This document shows, piece by piece, positions 43,290 through 51,520 of a stretch of 64,000 bases of DNA. A program made the translations under genes and the position numbers. The DNA lies in assembly GCF_004366355.1 (NCBI RefSeq), contig NZ_SODV01000001.1, positions 3,782,001 to 3,846,000 on the forward strand, written 5' to 3'. The stretch is from Dinghuibacter silviterrae. GTDB taxonomy: Bacteria > Bacteroidota > Bacteroidia > Chitinophagales > Chitinophagaceae. Every line of letters starts with the position of its first letter. Positions within the stretch are counted from its first letter, which is position 1. A model generated the notes under the pieces. That model was not told where the DNA came from. It was given only the letters and a program-made list of their open reading frames with translations, and did not search any database.

Positions 43290-43978
43290 GTATACATTTT
43301 GTTTAGGTTGTCGGCGGTAAAGGACTGTTCTCCGGTTTTTTCCACGAGGGCAAGGGCGGCGTCATAAGTCGCGCCCAGCACGTCCACCCAGCCGCAAATG
43401 CAAGCCTGGATGGCGCCTTCGTCCAGCAAACCGTCGACATATTGTTGAATAAAAGTAGTATCGAATTCCTTGAATACAAAAAAAGCATTTTCACCCTTAA
43501 ACCCATGCCGGATGCAGATCTCACCGATCACTATGTTAGGGAGGGTGTACACGAAAAGCGCGGGGCTGGGCATGTCGGACACCGTCTTGAAATAACGCCG
43601 GTCGGTGTCGAGGCTGGCGTTGGCGTTGCATAGGACGAGCCCGACGTCTTCGGGGCCATAGGCGCCGGCAAATGCGGCGCCGCCCACGCCGGGCAGCCCT
43701 CGGGCGGGCGCCGGGGCGCCGCTGCCGGGCGGCGAGCCCCCCGCGGCAGGGCCGCCGAAAAGCGGCGAGCCCCCCAGCAGGACCTCCGTCGCCAGAAACC
43801 CCAACTGGCTAAGGGTATCCATCTTATAAAACTTCGGATACGAAATGCCCTCCGCCGCATACACCCCCTCCAGAAACGCCTTTGGCGTGTCCGCGGCCAT
43901 CTCGTGGAGCAAGCGGCCGTTTGCCAGCACCTTACCCCCCCGGATCACACAACTCCTCGTGATAAAAGCGTTACTCAA
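43277..43978 (-). CDS. Short ketosynthase-like (thiolase-fold) protein, catalytically incomplete
   Basis: A 233-residue protein that covers only about the N-terminal half of a ketosynthase. The segment DVGLVLCNANASLDTDRRYF matches the strand and loop after helix 3, and SPALFVYTLPNIVIGEICIRHGF matches the nucleophile helix, but Pro-Asn stands where Cys is expected. Residues about 70-109 are a Gly/Ala/Pro-rich insertion (DNA 43652-43771) directly before the VGLVL strand. Start is TTG 43978, overlapping the FAD gene stop by 8 nt; the next ATG would remove 26 residues. Such short proteins, often named 3-oxoacyl-ACP synthase, recur in Bacteroidota polyene loci and may be structural partners. Confidence 0.72.
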   Translation of the reverse strand: MSNAFITRSCVIRGGKVLANGRLLHEMAADTPKAFLEGVYAAEGISYPKFYKMDTLSQLGFLATEVLLGGSPLFGGPAAGGSPPGSGAPAPARGLPGVGGAAFAGAYGPEDVGLVLCNANASLDTDRRYFKTVSDMPSPALFVYTLPNIVIGEICIRHGFKGENAFFVFKEFDTTFIQQYVDGLLDEGAIQACICGWVDVLGATYDAALALVEKTGEQSFTADNLNKMYTWTS

Positions 43979-45311
43979 CGGCGGTCTTTTTGCGGTGGGT
44001 GTCCCTGAATTGGATGATCGCTTCCAGCTTATACAGGGCGGTCGCGTGGTTTTTTACATAGGGGTTCTCCAGGTCCCAGACATAGCCGGCGAGGACGGAA
44101 CAGATCTGACTTTTGACGAGGGGGTCTTGGTCGTCTGCAAAAAATATAGTGTCGAGCACGCCCTCGTACCATGTATTGACATAGGTGCGGAATGTGTTCA
44201 CGCCTTGCATCATGGGTTCGGTATATTCCTTTGTCCAGTCAACGGTCTCACCCCGGAGCGTCCGGATAACGAGGTGGGCGGCCATCTGGCTGGACACAGT
44301 GGCCAGCGTTACCCCGGAGGAAAAGACGGGGTCCAGGAACTCGGTCACGTTCCCGGTCAGCACGAACCCATCCCCGAAAAAGCGGTCCGTCGTGCTGGAC
44401 CAGGACTGGAGCGTGCGGGGTTCCCAGATGAAGTCCACGCCTTCCAGGCGGGACGCGATATAAGGCTGAGACGCGATCAGCGCACGCATGAGGGCGTCAG
44501 GGCTGGGTGCGGCGCCATTCTCGGCCAGGGCGCCGGCTGCGTCGGCGCCCTGTGCGCCCTGACCGGCCGCGCCGCCTGTTGCGCCAGCCGCCATGCGGTC
44601 GAAAAACGCCGGGTCGCCCACAAACCCAACGGAGGTATTCCCGTTGGAAAACGGTATAATCCAAATCCAAACCCCATGCTCATGCACCACAATCGTGATC
44701 CGGTTAGGCTCATCGGCGGCGGCCCGCCGGGGGTCCTTGAGGTGGCAGAACATCGCCTTCCGGGGCGGCAGGCTGGACGGCTTGTCCAACCCGAACAAGC
44801 GTGGGATGACCCGCCCGTAACCGCTACCGTCGATGATAAACCGTGCGGAAATCACAGAAGACTCCCCGGAAGCATCCACAACAGTCGTCACCGAAGAGTG
44901 ATCGGGCAAAAACTCGATCCCGGTAACGGTCGTCTCATAAGCCACCGGCACCCCCATGGACGCGACGGTATCCGCGAGGATCTTGTCAAACTCGGCACGC
45001 GGCACCTGCCAGGTCCAGGTCCAGCCGGGGGTAAACGCTTCGGCAAAGGAGTAGTCGCAGATCTTCCCGTTCTTCTCGAACTTGGCACCGCCTTTTTCCT
45101 GGAAACCGGCAGCGCGGACGGCGTCGAGGAATTTGGCTTCGTCGAGGGCTTCCATACAGCGGGGCAGGAGGCTTTCGCCGATGACGAAACGGGGAAAGGT
45201 TTGTTTTTCCACGATTTTTACGCTGTAGCCGGCCTGGTGGACGATGGAGGCGGCGACCGTACCGGCGGGGCCGGCTCCGATGACGAGGACGTCTACTTTT
45301 TCTTTGATCAT
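43971..45311 (-). CDS. FAD-dependent oxidoreductase (tryptophan-halogenase-like)
   Basis: A 446-residue flavoprotein. The Rossmann motif is VLVIGAGPAGTVAASIV, followed by PRFVIGESLLPRC (the family GESLLP motif) and the second FAD motif DGFVLTGNVTEFLDPVFSSG. It belongs to the geranylgeranyl-reductase/halogenase group; in flexirubin loci such enzymes are candidates for ring hydroxylation or chlorination. The W-x-W-x-I-P pattern of halogenases appears as WIWIIPFSNG, but the halogenase Lys cannot be assigned with confidence. Residues about 241-270 are an Ala/Gly/Gln insertion (DNA 44502-44591). ATGA overlap with the methyltransferase upstream. Confidence 0.86.
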   Translation of the reverse strand: MIKEKVDVLVIGAGPAGTVAASIVHQAGYSVKIVEKQTFPRFVIGESLLPRCMEALDEAKFLDAVRAAGFQEKGGAKFEKNGKICDYSFAEAFTPGWTWTWQVPRAEFDKILADTVASMGVPVAYETTVTGIEFLPDHSSVTTVVDASGESSVISARFIIDGSGYGRVIPRLFGLDKPSSLPPRKAMFCHLKDPRRAAADEPNRITIVVHEHGVWIWIIPFSNGNTSVGFVGDPAFFDRMAAGATGGAAGQGAQGADAAGALAENGAAPSPDALMRALIASQPYIASRLEGVDFIWEPRTLQSWSSTTDRFFGDGFVLTGNVTEFLDPVFSSGVTLATVSSQMAAHLVIRTLRGETVDWTKEYTEPMMQGVNTFRTYVNTWYEGVLDTIFFADDQDPLVKSQICSVLAGYVWDLENPYVKNHATALYKLEAIIQFRDTHRKKTAVE

Positions 45312-46378
45312 ATTTTCTTTTTACAGGAGAGCAAAGTATGGCTCAAACCGATGTGGTCGGTTTGCTGGGTGATCTCGAAACCGGCGGCCCGGACGCAGTC
45401 GGTAAAGACCTTGGAGTGGTACATCTGGCTGTTCCCGTTGGCGAGCGCGGTGAAATAAATCGAGGTTTGCTGGAGGCAAAAGGCGGCGGTCTCGAAACGC
45501 TGGAGGTCCCAAAAGGCTTCCAGGATGAGCACATACCCGTTGTCGTCGAGGGCCTGGTGACAGCGCTTCAGGATGGACACGATTTCATCCTCGGAAAAAC
45601 AATCCAGAAACTGGCTCATCCAGATGGCGTCAAAACCCGTAGGAAAAGGCTGTGTTTCGTCGAGCAGGTTGGCCGGGTGGAAGGACACGCGGTCCTGGAG
45701 GCCGAGCTCGGCGATCCGGTTTTTGGCGACGTTGAGCTGGCCGGGCAGGTCCATGATCGTGACGTGTACGTCGGGCGCGTGCCTGGTGCTGGCGATCGCC
45801 CATTTCCCGGTATTGCCGCCGATGTCGAGGATGTTGCGGATCCCGTTTTTGTACACGGTTTTTAACACGGCGGGGAAAGCAGTATCGGAGAAAAAGTGGT
45901 CAAACGCAAACCAGCTTTTTTGTACCGGGGCGGGCAGCTGCGACAAACCTTCATAGATCGTGGGCCAGTTGCCAAAGACCTTCAGCCCCTCGGGCTTGCC
46001 GTTACGGATGCTGGCTTCGAGATCGTACAGGCCTTTGTAACACACATCCTGTACAAAATCCATGTTGACCTTTGTCAGGGGATCGTGCAGGATAAAGTGC
46101 CCGGTCTTTGTCAGGGTGTACCGTAGGTCGTTCAGGATCACGAGGCCGATCCCCAGACCGGATTCGAGCAGGACGCGGACGCCGTAACGGGGAAGGGTAG
46201 TCGCTTCCACGATCTCATCCTGTGTCAGTCCTTTGAGGCCGCTTTCCTCCACGGCCGTCAGGATGCCGGTATCCCTGAGGACCTTGGCCACCTGGAACAC
46301 GACGGGGCCAAAAGCGATCCACTGGGCGAGGTCTTTTGACTCTAATGCTGTTTTGGTATCCTTTGTATAGAAGTTCAT
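45308..46378 (-). CDS. SAM-dependent O-methyltransferase (plant/bacterial type II)
   Basis: A 356-residue enzyme with an N-terminal winged-helix dimerisation domain (FGPVVFQVAKVLRDTGIL, LTQDEIVEATTLPRYGVRVLLE) and a C-terminal Rossmann domain. The SAM motif is NILDIGGNTGKWA, followed by VTIMDLPGQLNVAKN and AIWMSQFLDCFSEDE. It resembles the Methyltransf_2 family, which methylates phenolic oxygens; here it would act on the aryl head group. ATGA overlaps on both sides (with the ketosynthase at 46375 and the FAD enzyme at 45311). Confidence 0.88.
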   Translation of the reverse strand: MNFYTKDTKTALESKDLAQWIAFGPVVFQVAKVLRDTGILTAVEESGLKGLTQDEIVEATTLPRYGVRVLLESGLGIGLVILNDLRYTLTKTGHFILHDPLTKVNMDFVQDVCYKGLYDLEASIRNGKPEGLKVFGNWPTIYEGLSQLPAPVQKSWFAFDHFFSDTAFPAVLKTVYKNGIRNILDIGGNTGKWAIASTRHAPDVHVTIMDLPGQLNVAKNRIAELGLQDRVSFHPANLLDETQPFPTGFDAIWMSQFLDCFSEDEIVSILKRCHQALDDNGYVLILEAFWDLQRFETAAFCLQQTSIYFTALANGNSQMYHSKVFTDCVRAAGFEITQQTDHIGLSHTLLSCKKKI

Positions 46379-47445
46379 ATTGTTTTTTCGAGGATCAGCG
46401 CCGCGTTACACCCCCCGAAACCGGAGGCTGTTTTCAAACAACGTTGCACGGGTAAATGAATAGGCGCGGCGGCCACGCGCAGGGGCACCACGGTGCCGGG
46501 TGACCGGTAGCCGGGGGTGCCGAGGATAAGGTTTTCCCGCAGGGACTGCATCGATATGATGGACTCGACCAAACCGGCGGCCCCCAACGTATGTCCATAA
46601 AACCCTTTCAGGCTGTTGACGGGGACACCGGCCAGTCCCGCGAGGGTCAGGGCCCGGGCCTCCATGTCGTCATTGTATAGCGTGGCGGTGCCGTGGGCGG
46701 AAATAAAGTCGACGGACCCGCCGGGCAGTGCCCTACGGATGGCCATGTACAATTCTTCCCCCGTGCGGGACGGCCCCGAAATATGATTGGCGTCATTGCT
46801 CACCGCGCCCCCCGCCAGGCGAATCCCGCCGGCGCGGACTGAAAGCACCACCGTTCCCGCGGCCTCGCCGAGGGTCACCCCCTGGCGCCCCGCGTCAAAC
46901 GGGCGGCAGGGCTCGGGGCTAACGGCCTGGAATGACTGAAAACCGGAAAGGATAAACCGCGTGATGAGGTCGGCGCCGGCAACAACAGCATGGTCAAAGC
47001 GACCCGCACGGAGCAATCGCCGCGCGGTAATCATGGCCTCCACGCCGGAAATACAGGCGTGGGAGACAACCAGGGGCGGGGTAACAAACCCGAGGCGCGC
47101 GGCGATGCGGGAGGCGGAAGACGCCAGCGAAAAGACCGACGGATCGTCAACGCCACGCTCCAAAAGCCCGATATTTCCCTTGGTAGAGGAGAGTATAAAA
47201 ACCAGCCGGGGGTCGGAAGGGTCGAGACCGGACTCAACGAGCGCAGCAGAAGCCGACGCAACGGCCAACTCCTCGAAGCCGATAGGCGAGTCGAACAGCG
47301 ACGCATAAAACGGCGTCCGGGACATGTCCACCCGCTCGTGCAGACGGATGCCTGTCCGGCCGGAAGCGAGGGCGCGGAAGTTCTCTTCCGTCGACCCGCC
47401 CAAAGGGGACACAATATTGTCCGATAGTACAAAAACGTCACGCAT
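46375..47445 (-). CDS. Beta-ketoacyl-ACP synthase (polyene locus, 3)
   Basis: A 356-residue, shorter ketosynthase. The nucleophile is Cys 131 in VVSHACISGVEAM, with His in ISAHGTATLYNDD and His in KGFYGHTLGAAG. The C-terminus keeps ASGFGGCNAALIL. It lacks a dedicated chain-length factor and carries no insertion. Its product specificity, perhaps the first condensation on the aryl starter, cannot be read from sequence. One base separates it from the thioesterase gene and it overlaps the methyltransferase by 4 nt. Confidence 0.9.
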   Translation of the reverse strand: MRDVFVLSDNIVSPLGGSTEENFRALASGRTGIRLHERVDMSRTPFYASLFDSPIGFEELAVASASAALVESGLDPSDPRLVFILSSTKGNIGLLERGVDDPSVFSLASSASRIAARLGFVTPPLVVSHACISGVEAMITARRLLRAGRFDHAVVAGADLITRFILSGFQSFQAVSPEPCRPFDAGRQGVTLGEAAGTVVLSVRAGGIRLAGGAVSNDANHISGPSRTGEELYMAIRRALPGGSVDFISAHGTATLYNDDMEARALTLAGLAGVPVNSLKGFYGHTLGAAGLVESIISMQSLRENLILGTPGYRSPGTVVPLRVAAAPIHLPVQRCLKTASGFGGCNAALILEKTI

Positions 47446-47446
47446 C

Positions 47447-47878
47447 TTACATCAACCCGTGTTTGGTCTTCCACGCTTCATAAAAGGCCGGATTGGTGAG
47501 CTGCAGGGCGTTGGTATCCTTGTCCAGGAAAACCTGGACCGAGGACCCCGTGGCGACCAGCTCCCGGGTAACGGCATTGTATAGCCGGTACGAGAATTCG
47601 AGGCGGGCCGCGTCGCAGGGCTGGTAGAGTGTTTCCACGACCACGCTATCCCCGTACCGCAGCGCCCGCTTATAGTCACACTGGATGCTGACCACGGGAA
47701 CCACGACGCCCTGCCGGTAAAAGTCCAGGTAGCGCAGCCCGTGGGTATTCCCAAAAGACTCCCTTCCGTCTTCGAAATAACGAATATAATGCCCGTGCCA
47801 AACGATGCCCAGAGGGTCGGCCTCATTAAAACGCACGACGATCTCCGTGCTGTCGGTTAGCTGTATTTCTTTTTCCAT
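47447..47878 (-). CDS. Acyl-ACP/CoA thioesterase (YbgC/4HBT hotdog family)
   Basis: A 143-residue hotdog thioesterase. The active-site region is VRFNEADPLGIVWHGHYIRYFEDGRESF, where Asp in EADPLGIVWHG is the usual 4HBT nucleophile or base. It would hydrolyse or edit acyl thioesters of the polyene pathway. It overlaps the secreted-protein gene upstream by 22 nt. ATG 47878 gives the family length. Confidence 0.92.
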   Translation of the reverse strand: MEKEIQLTDSTEIVVRFNEADPLGIVWHGHYIRYFEDGRESFGNTHGLRYLDFYRQGVVVPVVSIQCDYKRALRYGDSVVVETLYQPCDAARLEFSYRLYNAVTRELVATGSSVQVFLDKDTNALQLTNPAFYEAWKTKHGLM

Positions 47879-48513
47879 TCTTTATAAAAGCGGTCTTTGA
47901 TCCCGTCGAGTATGTTGCGGATGCCCGCGGCCCAATAATTGCGTTCGCCAAAGGCTTCGCCGACTTTTCCTTCTACGCGCCTGGTAAAGAGAACCGTACG
48001 GGTGCCCATGTCGACAATCGTCGCCCAGGTCGTGACGCGTTTGCCGGTCTTGTCGAGGCCTTCGACAACCAGCAACACCCCGTACCCCGTGCGGTTACCC
48101 ATGTTGAGCCCGCTCACGATCCGGCGGATATCGGCCTCTTTTAACCGGGTGGCGTCGTCGGAATTGGTCGAATGGAGGCTATCCACGGCAAGTTTACCAT
48201 AATTTTCCTCCACCCCCGTAAAGTCGTGGTCCATGTTGACGTGGTGAAAAGCCTCGCCGACATTGTATCTTTTCACCTCCTTAACGATCAGGTTGTTGAG
48301 GGCGGGGAAAACATTGTTCGCCATGGCTTGCGGTGTGCTGGCAGGGTCGTTGATCCAGCGGGTCTGGCTGAAGTCGAGCCCCAGCCAAACGGTTTTGGCG
48401 GCTTCATTGGCAAAAAAGCCTTTGAGTGTCTGTGCGGGCGGTGCGCCGGTCTGTGCGCGAAGCGCGGTGACCGACAGGCTCAAGAGGCAAATAAACAGGA
48501 TAGGCTTATTCAT
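47857..48513 (-). CDS. Secreted protein of unknown function in polyene operon
   Basis: A 218-residue exported protein (signal peptide MNKPILFICLLSLSVTALRAQ). The mature part has mixed alpha/beta character with VWLGLDFSQTRWINDPASTP, a middle helix LNNLIVKEVKRYNV and GYGVLLVVEGLDKTGKRVTTWATIVD. No family recognised. ATG 48513 overlaps the hotdog gene by 4 nt (ATGA), and the gene is locked into the operon, so a role in handling or export of the pigment in the periplasm is likely but unproven. Confidence 0.78.
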   Translation of the reverse strand: MNKPILFICLLSLSVTALRAQTGAPPAQTLKGFFANEAAKTVWLGLDFSQTRWINDPASTPQAMANNVFPALNNLIVKEVKRYNVGEAFHHVNMDHDFTGVEENYGKLAVDSLHSTNSDDATRLKEADIRRIVSGLNMGNRTGYGVLLVVEGLDKTGKRVTTWATIVDMGTRTVLFTRRVEGKVGEAFGERNYWAAGIRNILDGIKDRFYKEWKKKYS

Positions 48514-48905
48514 ACGATGAAAATTTTCATTTCGCAAGAGCCTATAACCTTGTCTTTCCAATACGCCGTCCCCGTGACGCTCGTAGAATTGAACACCTGG
48601 TGTTTGACGGTGATGGTTGTGCGAATTTCCTCGCCCACCGCCGGCAATTCAAATATATCGAGTTGCTGCACCGCGCCGATATAGCCTATGGGCACGGGCC
48701 GCCCCTCCTTAATACACAGATACCCCGCCCGGGCCGCAGCGGTCTGGGCAATGTTTTCCACCAGGCCACTTTCCGACAGTACCCCGTCATAAACGAGGAC
48801 GTGGTCCGCCGGCACTCGGAAAACCGAATAATCCTCTTCGGCAACGAATGCATCCACCAGCACGAAGGGGGGGCGCTGGGGAATCAGGTCCAATATGGGG
48901 ATCAT
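48510..48905 (-). CDS. Hotdog dehydratase (ApeP/FabZ-like) of the polyene locus
   Basis: A 131-residue single hotdog protein starting MIPILDLIPQRPPFVLVD, the pattern of the dehydratase-like ApeP group, with SESGLVENIAQTAAARAGYL as the central helix and YIGAVQQLDIFELP following. It lacks the GHFPG motif of the other dehydratase (38153), so the two may have different positions in the cycle. ATG 48905 overlaps the acyltransferase stop (ATGA). Confidence 0.86.
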   Translation of the reverse strand: MIPILDLIPQRPPFVLVDAFVAEEDYSVFRVPADHVLVYDGVLSESGLVENIAQTAAARAGYLCIKEGRPVPIGYIGAVQQLDIFELPAVGEEIRTTITVKHQVFNSTSVTGTAYWKDKVIGSCEMKIFIV

Positions 48906-49774
48906 GGCTGCCAAAAATTAAAGTAATTATACCATTGTTGGGGATATTGCCGGACTTTTTTCTCCATACTGGCGGCAAAACCGGTCAGGATTTCCGAAAG
49001 TCCCCGGGCGCGGTCCGAAAAATCGTATGTGCGGGGCTCACTGGCGTAAAAGTGATAGTGCAACGGCCCTTCCTTTAGCGCGTACACGAAGGAAACGGGG
49101 ACCTTAAAAGCGGCCGCGAGTTGGAAGGGGCCCAGGGGAAAACGGGCGGAGCCCCCCATAAAATCCGCGTGCAGGGTCTTAGCGCCCTCCACAAAACGGT
49201 CCGCGTGGATACATACCAGGTCGCCCGCCTTCAACGCATCCGACACCTCATAAATATGCGACAGGTCCTTTTTGAGGACAATGATGTGTGCGGTTCGTTC
49301 CCCCGTTACCTCCTGCATATAGGTCTTGATGCGTTCGTGCTCCCCGTCGTACATCAGGATGTGGATGCGCGTCTGGAGCCGCTGGAGGAGGTGGCCCGCG
49401 ATCTCCCAGTTCCCGATGTGCGCGCTCAGCAGCAAACCTCCCTTGCCTTCCGCCGCCATGCGGTGAAGGTGTTCTTCTCCATCAAAGTCAAAAGTAAAAC
49501 GGTGGGGGATACCGCCCATGAGGACGACCTTGTCGATCAGCGTCTGGCCGAATTGATAATAGTTCAAATAAAGACTTCGGAGCGACTTCAGGCGCCCGAA
49601 GTGGAGACGGTTCCGGTAGAACCCATACAAGACAGGTTTGGAAAAAACAAAGTACCACCCCGCCACCACCCGGAGCAGTCCATAAGCGGGACGCACCCCC
49701 ATGGTCCGGAGAACCCAAACGAAGATGCGATACCCCAGGGGACTACCCTTGGATTTTCCTTCCCACGAAGGCAC
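48902..49774 (-). CDS. LpxL/HtrB-like lysophospholipid acyltransferase
   Basis: A 290-residue membrane-bound acyltransferase. The HX4E motif is in LLLSAHIGNWEIAGHLL, followed by HADRFVEGAKTLHADFMGG and PVSFVYALKEG. An N-terminal hydrophobic segment (LLRVVAGWYFVFSKPVLYGFY) anchors it to the inner membrane. In aryl-polyene loci this enzyme is expected to attach the polyene acyl chain to a lipid-like core. The start codon is GTG 49774, overlapping the ACP stop by 1 nt (TAGTG). Confidence 0.88.
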   Translation of the reverse strand: MPSWEGKSKGSPLGYRIFVWVLRTMGVRPAYGLLRVVAGWYFVFSKPVLYGFYRNRLHFGRLKSLRSLYLNYYQFGQTLIDKVVLMGGIPHRFTFDFDGEEHLHRMAAEGKGGLLLSAHIGNWEIAGHLLQRLQTRIHILMYDGEHERIKTYMQEVTGERTAHIIVLKKDLSHIYEVSDALKAGDLVCIHADRFVEGAKTLHADFMGGSARFPLGPFQLAAAFKVPVSFVYALKEGPLHYHFYASEPRTYDFSDRARGLSEILTGFAASMEKKVRQYPQQWYNYFNFWQP

Positions 49775-50037
49775 TATGGATGGACTTTGGAAATGATGTA
49801 ATCATAAAAGTCCTGGAAGGTGTGGATACCCGTAAAGTCTTCGGGCTTTACCTTGAATGCAAAGTTATTTTCGATTACGACCACCAGGTCGATATAATCC
49901 AGGCTGTCCAGCTCCAGGACGTCTTTCAGGGTTCCGTCAGGGGTAATCCTGGCTGGGTCGACTTCAAATTCTTCCGACAGGAAATCGTTGATCTTGGTGA
50001 TGATCTCTTGATGCGTATGGGTTGTTAAGCTACTCAA
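49774..50037 (-). CDS. Acyl carrier protein (polyene locus, 2)
   Basis: An 87-residue ACP with Ser 45 in DVLELDSLDYIDLVVVIE as the 4'-phosphopantetheine site, and acidic helix 2 typical for interactions with ketosynthases. The start is TTG 50037 overlapping the ketosynthase stop by 4 nt (TTGA); no ATG is available. It differs clearly from the ACP at 43032, so each ACP may serve a separate step. Confidence 0.93.
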   Translation of the reverse strand: MSSLTTHTHQEIITKINDFLSEEFEVDPARITPDGTLKDVLELDSLDYIDLVVVIENNFAFKVKPEDFTGIHTFQDFYDYIISKVHP

Positions 50038-51257
50038 TTATAAGGTTTTTGAACAATGAGTGATGAATTGGTACCCCCGAAGCCAAAGGAGTTTGACAAA
50101 AATACGTCTATATTTTTAGACCTCGTCTCTGTGACAATGTCCAATTTCGCGGAATCCTCATCGGGGTTTTCGAAGTTGATATTGGGCGCAAGAAAACCCT
50201 CCTGCATCATCAGCATACAGTACACAATTTCGCTTGCCCCGGCCATCCAGCATTCATGCCCTGTCATGGACTTGGTCGAACTGATGGGGACGCATTTTTC
50301 GCCAAAAACCTCGGCCAGTGCCTTGGCCTCGCTGGCGTCACCCGCGGGCGTGGAGGTGGCGTGCGCGTTGATATAGTCGATCTTGCCGGGATCGACCCCC
50401 GCGTCTTTCAGGGCGCGTCTCAGCGACCGCACCGGCCCTTCTACCGTGGGATTGGAAATGTGTTCCCCGTTGGAGGAAAACCCATACCCGATCACTTCGC
50501 CTAAAATGGTCGCGCCCCTTTTCCTGGCGGTTTCCCAGTTTTCCAAAATAACCGTGGCCGCGCCCCCGCTGGGGATCAGTCCGTCCCGGTCCCGGTCAAA
50601 GGGCCTGGACGCGCGGGTGGGCTCCGATTCCCGGACCGAAAAGGCGGACAGCGCGTCAAAGGTACCCATCGACAGGTAGTTGATTTCCTGGGCGCCGCCC
50701 GTGACCACGATGTCCTGGAGCCCCGTTTTTATAAAGTGATACCCGAGACCCACGGCATGAGACCCGCTGGCGCAGGCGGCGCTGATGGTGAAATTGACCC
50801 CTTTGAGCTTAAAGATCGTCGCCAGGTTCATCGTCACCGTGGAGTTCAATGTCTGGAAAACAGAGGCCGACCCTACCAGGGTCGTATCTTTTTTCAACCG
50901 CATCAGGTCGACGGCGTCGATCACCGGTTTGGCCGAGCTGTCATTCCCGTAAAGAATGCCGACTTCCTGACGAGCGATAAAGTCCTGCTCCAGCCCCGCC
51001 TGCTGCAAGGCTTCCAGGGTCGCCATATACGCATATTCCCCCTGTTCCGGCAACATCAACCGGGAACGCCTGTCCAGAAATTCTTTGAGATTGGGCTTGT
51101 CCACAAACCCGGTCAGGGCGGAGCGGTAACCGAATTCTTTGCGGACGGGGTCGAAGATAATCCCTGATTGGCCTTTATATAGTGAATCCCGGACCTCCCC
51201 ACGATTTTTACCGATACACGAATAAATACCGAGGCCGGTGATGGCAACTCTGTTCAT
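50034..51257 (-). CDS. Beta-ketoacyl-ACP synthase I-like (FabB type)
   Basis: A 407-residue ketosynthase closer to FabB than to the other paralogues. The triad is Cys 162 in FTISAACASGSHAVGLGYHF, His in INAHATSTPAGD and His in KSMTGHECWMAGASEI. The C-terminus is SNSFGFGGTNSSLIV. ATG 51257 (MNRVAITGLG) is chosen; a TATTTTTC box lies 4 nt upstream (complement of 51262-51269). It is preceded by 263 nt of non-coding sequence with a strong terminator-like hairpin, so it starts a separate transcription unit or is controlled by attenuation. Confidence 0.94.
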   Translation of the reverse strand: MNRVAITGLGIYSCIGKNRGEVRDSLYKGQSGIIFDPVRKEFGYRSALTGFVDKPNLKEFLDRRSRLMLPEQGEYAYMATLEALQQAGLEQDFIARQEVGILYGNDSSAKPVIDAVDLMRLKKDTTLVGSASVFQTLNSTVTMNLATIFKLKGVNFTISAACASGSHAVGLGYHFIKTGLQDIVVTGGAQEINYLSMGTFDALSAFSVRESEPTRASRPFDRDRDGLIPSGGAATVILENWETARKRGATILGEVIGYGFSSNGEHISNPTVEGPVRSLRRALKDAGVDPGKIDYINAHATSTPAGDASEAKALAEVFGEKCVPISSTKSMTGHECWMAGASEIVYCMLMMQEGFLAPNINFENPDEDSAKLDIVTETRSKNIDVFLSNSFGFGGTNSSLIVQKPYN

Positions 51258-51295
51258 GGGCGAAAAATAGCGCAAAAAACCGAGATCCCGTTAAC

Positions 51296-51321
51296 AAAAA
51301 GCCCCGCTGGACCGGCGGGAC
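51296..51321 (-). terminator. Terminator or attenuator upstream of fabB-like ketosynthase
   Basis: On the minus strand a 7-bp GC stem (complement of 51315-51321 with 51301-51307, loop of 7) is followed by TTTTTGTT. It ends 38 nt before the ketosynthase start and about 200 nt after the fabG stop. Confidence 0.65.
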
Positions 51322-51410
51322 GGGGCACTCCTATGGTCCCGGCGACCATCCTCGTTCCCTGTCACCGCGTGGCCCGGCGGGGACCTTGCGATGTGCTGTT
51401 GCTAAAGTAG
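51322..51410 (-). ncRNA. Candidate structured leader RNA upstream of fabB-like ketosynthase
   Basis: The minus strand contains a 6-bp hairpin (ATGGTC/GACCAT, 51333-51349). Its GGGACC also matches a GGTCCC about 40 nt earlier (complement of 51380-51385), and the terminator stem competes with a GCCCCG/CGGGGC pairing (51301-51306 with 51321-51326). Mutually exclusive folds before a terminator are the mark of attenuators or riboswitches. No known class (TPP, cobalamin, SAM, T-box) could be matched by eye. A weak TACTTTAG box lies at 51402-51409. Confidence 0.3.
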
Positions 51411-51520
51411 CGCGGGAACGCTGACTGTAGTAATAATTGGGGTGAACGACAGGATATTGTCGGTGAACGTCGCGTTATGGGGAGGCAACGCAGGGGCGGC
51501 ACCACGGCGCGCCCGGCGCG

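Noticed and set aside
43845-45458. 537-residue plus-strand open frame
   Set aside because: Shadow of the FAD enzyme and methyltransferase genes on the minus strand, which have FAD and SAM motifs.
51361-51400. T-box-like motif (ACCGCG context) on the plus strand
   Set aside because: No plus-strand gene follows, T-boxes are not expected in Bacteroidota, and the remaining conserved T-box parts are missing.
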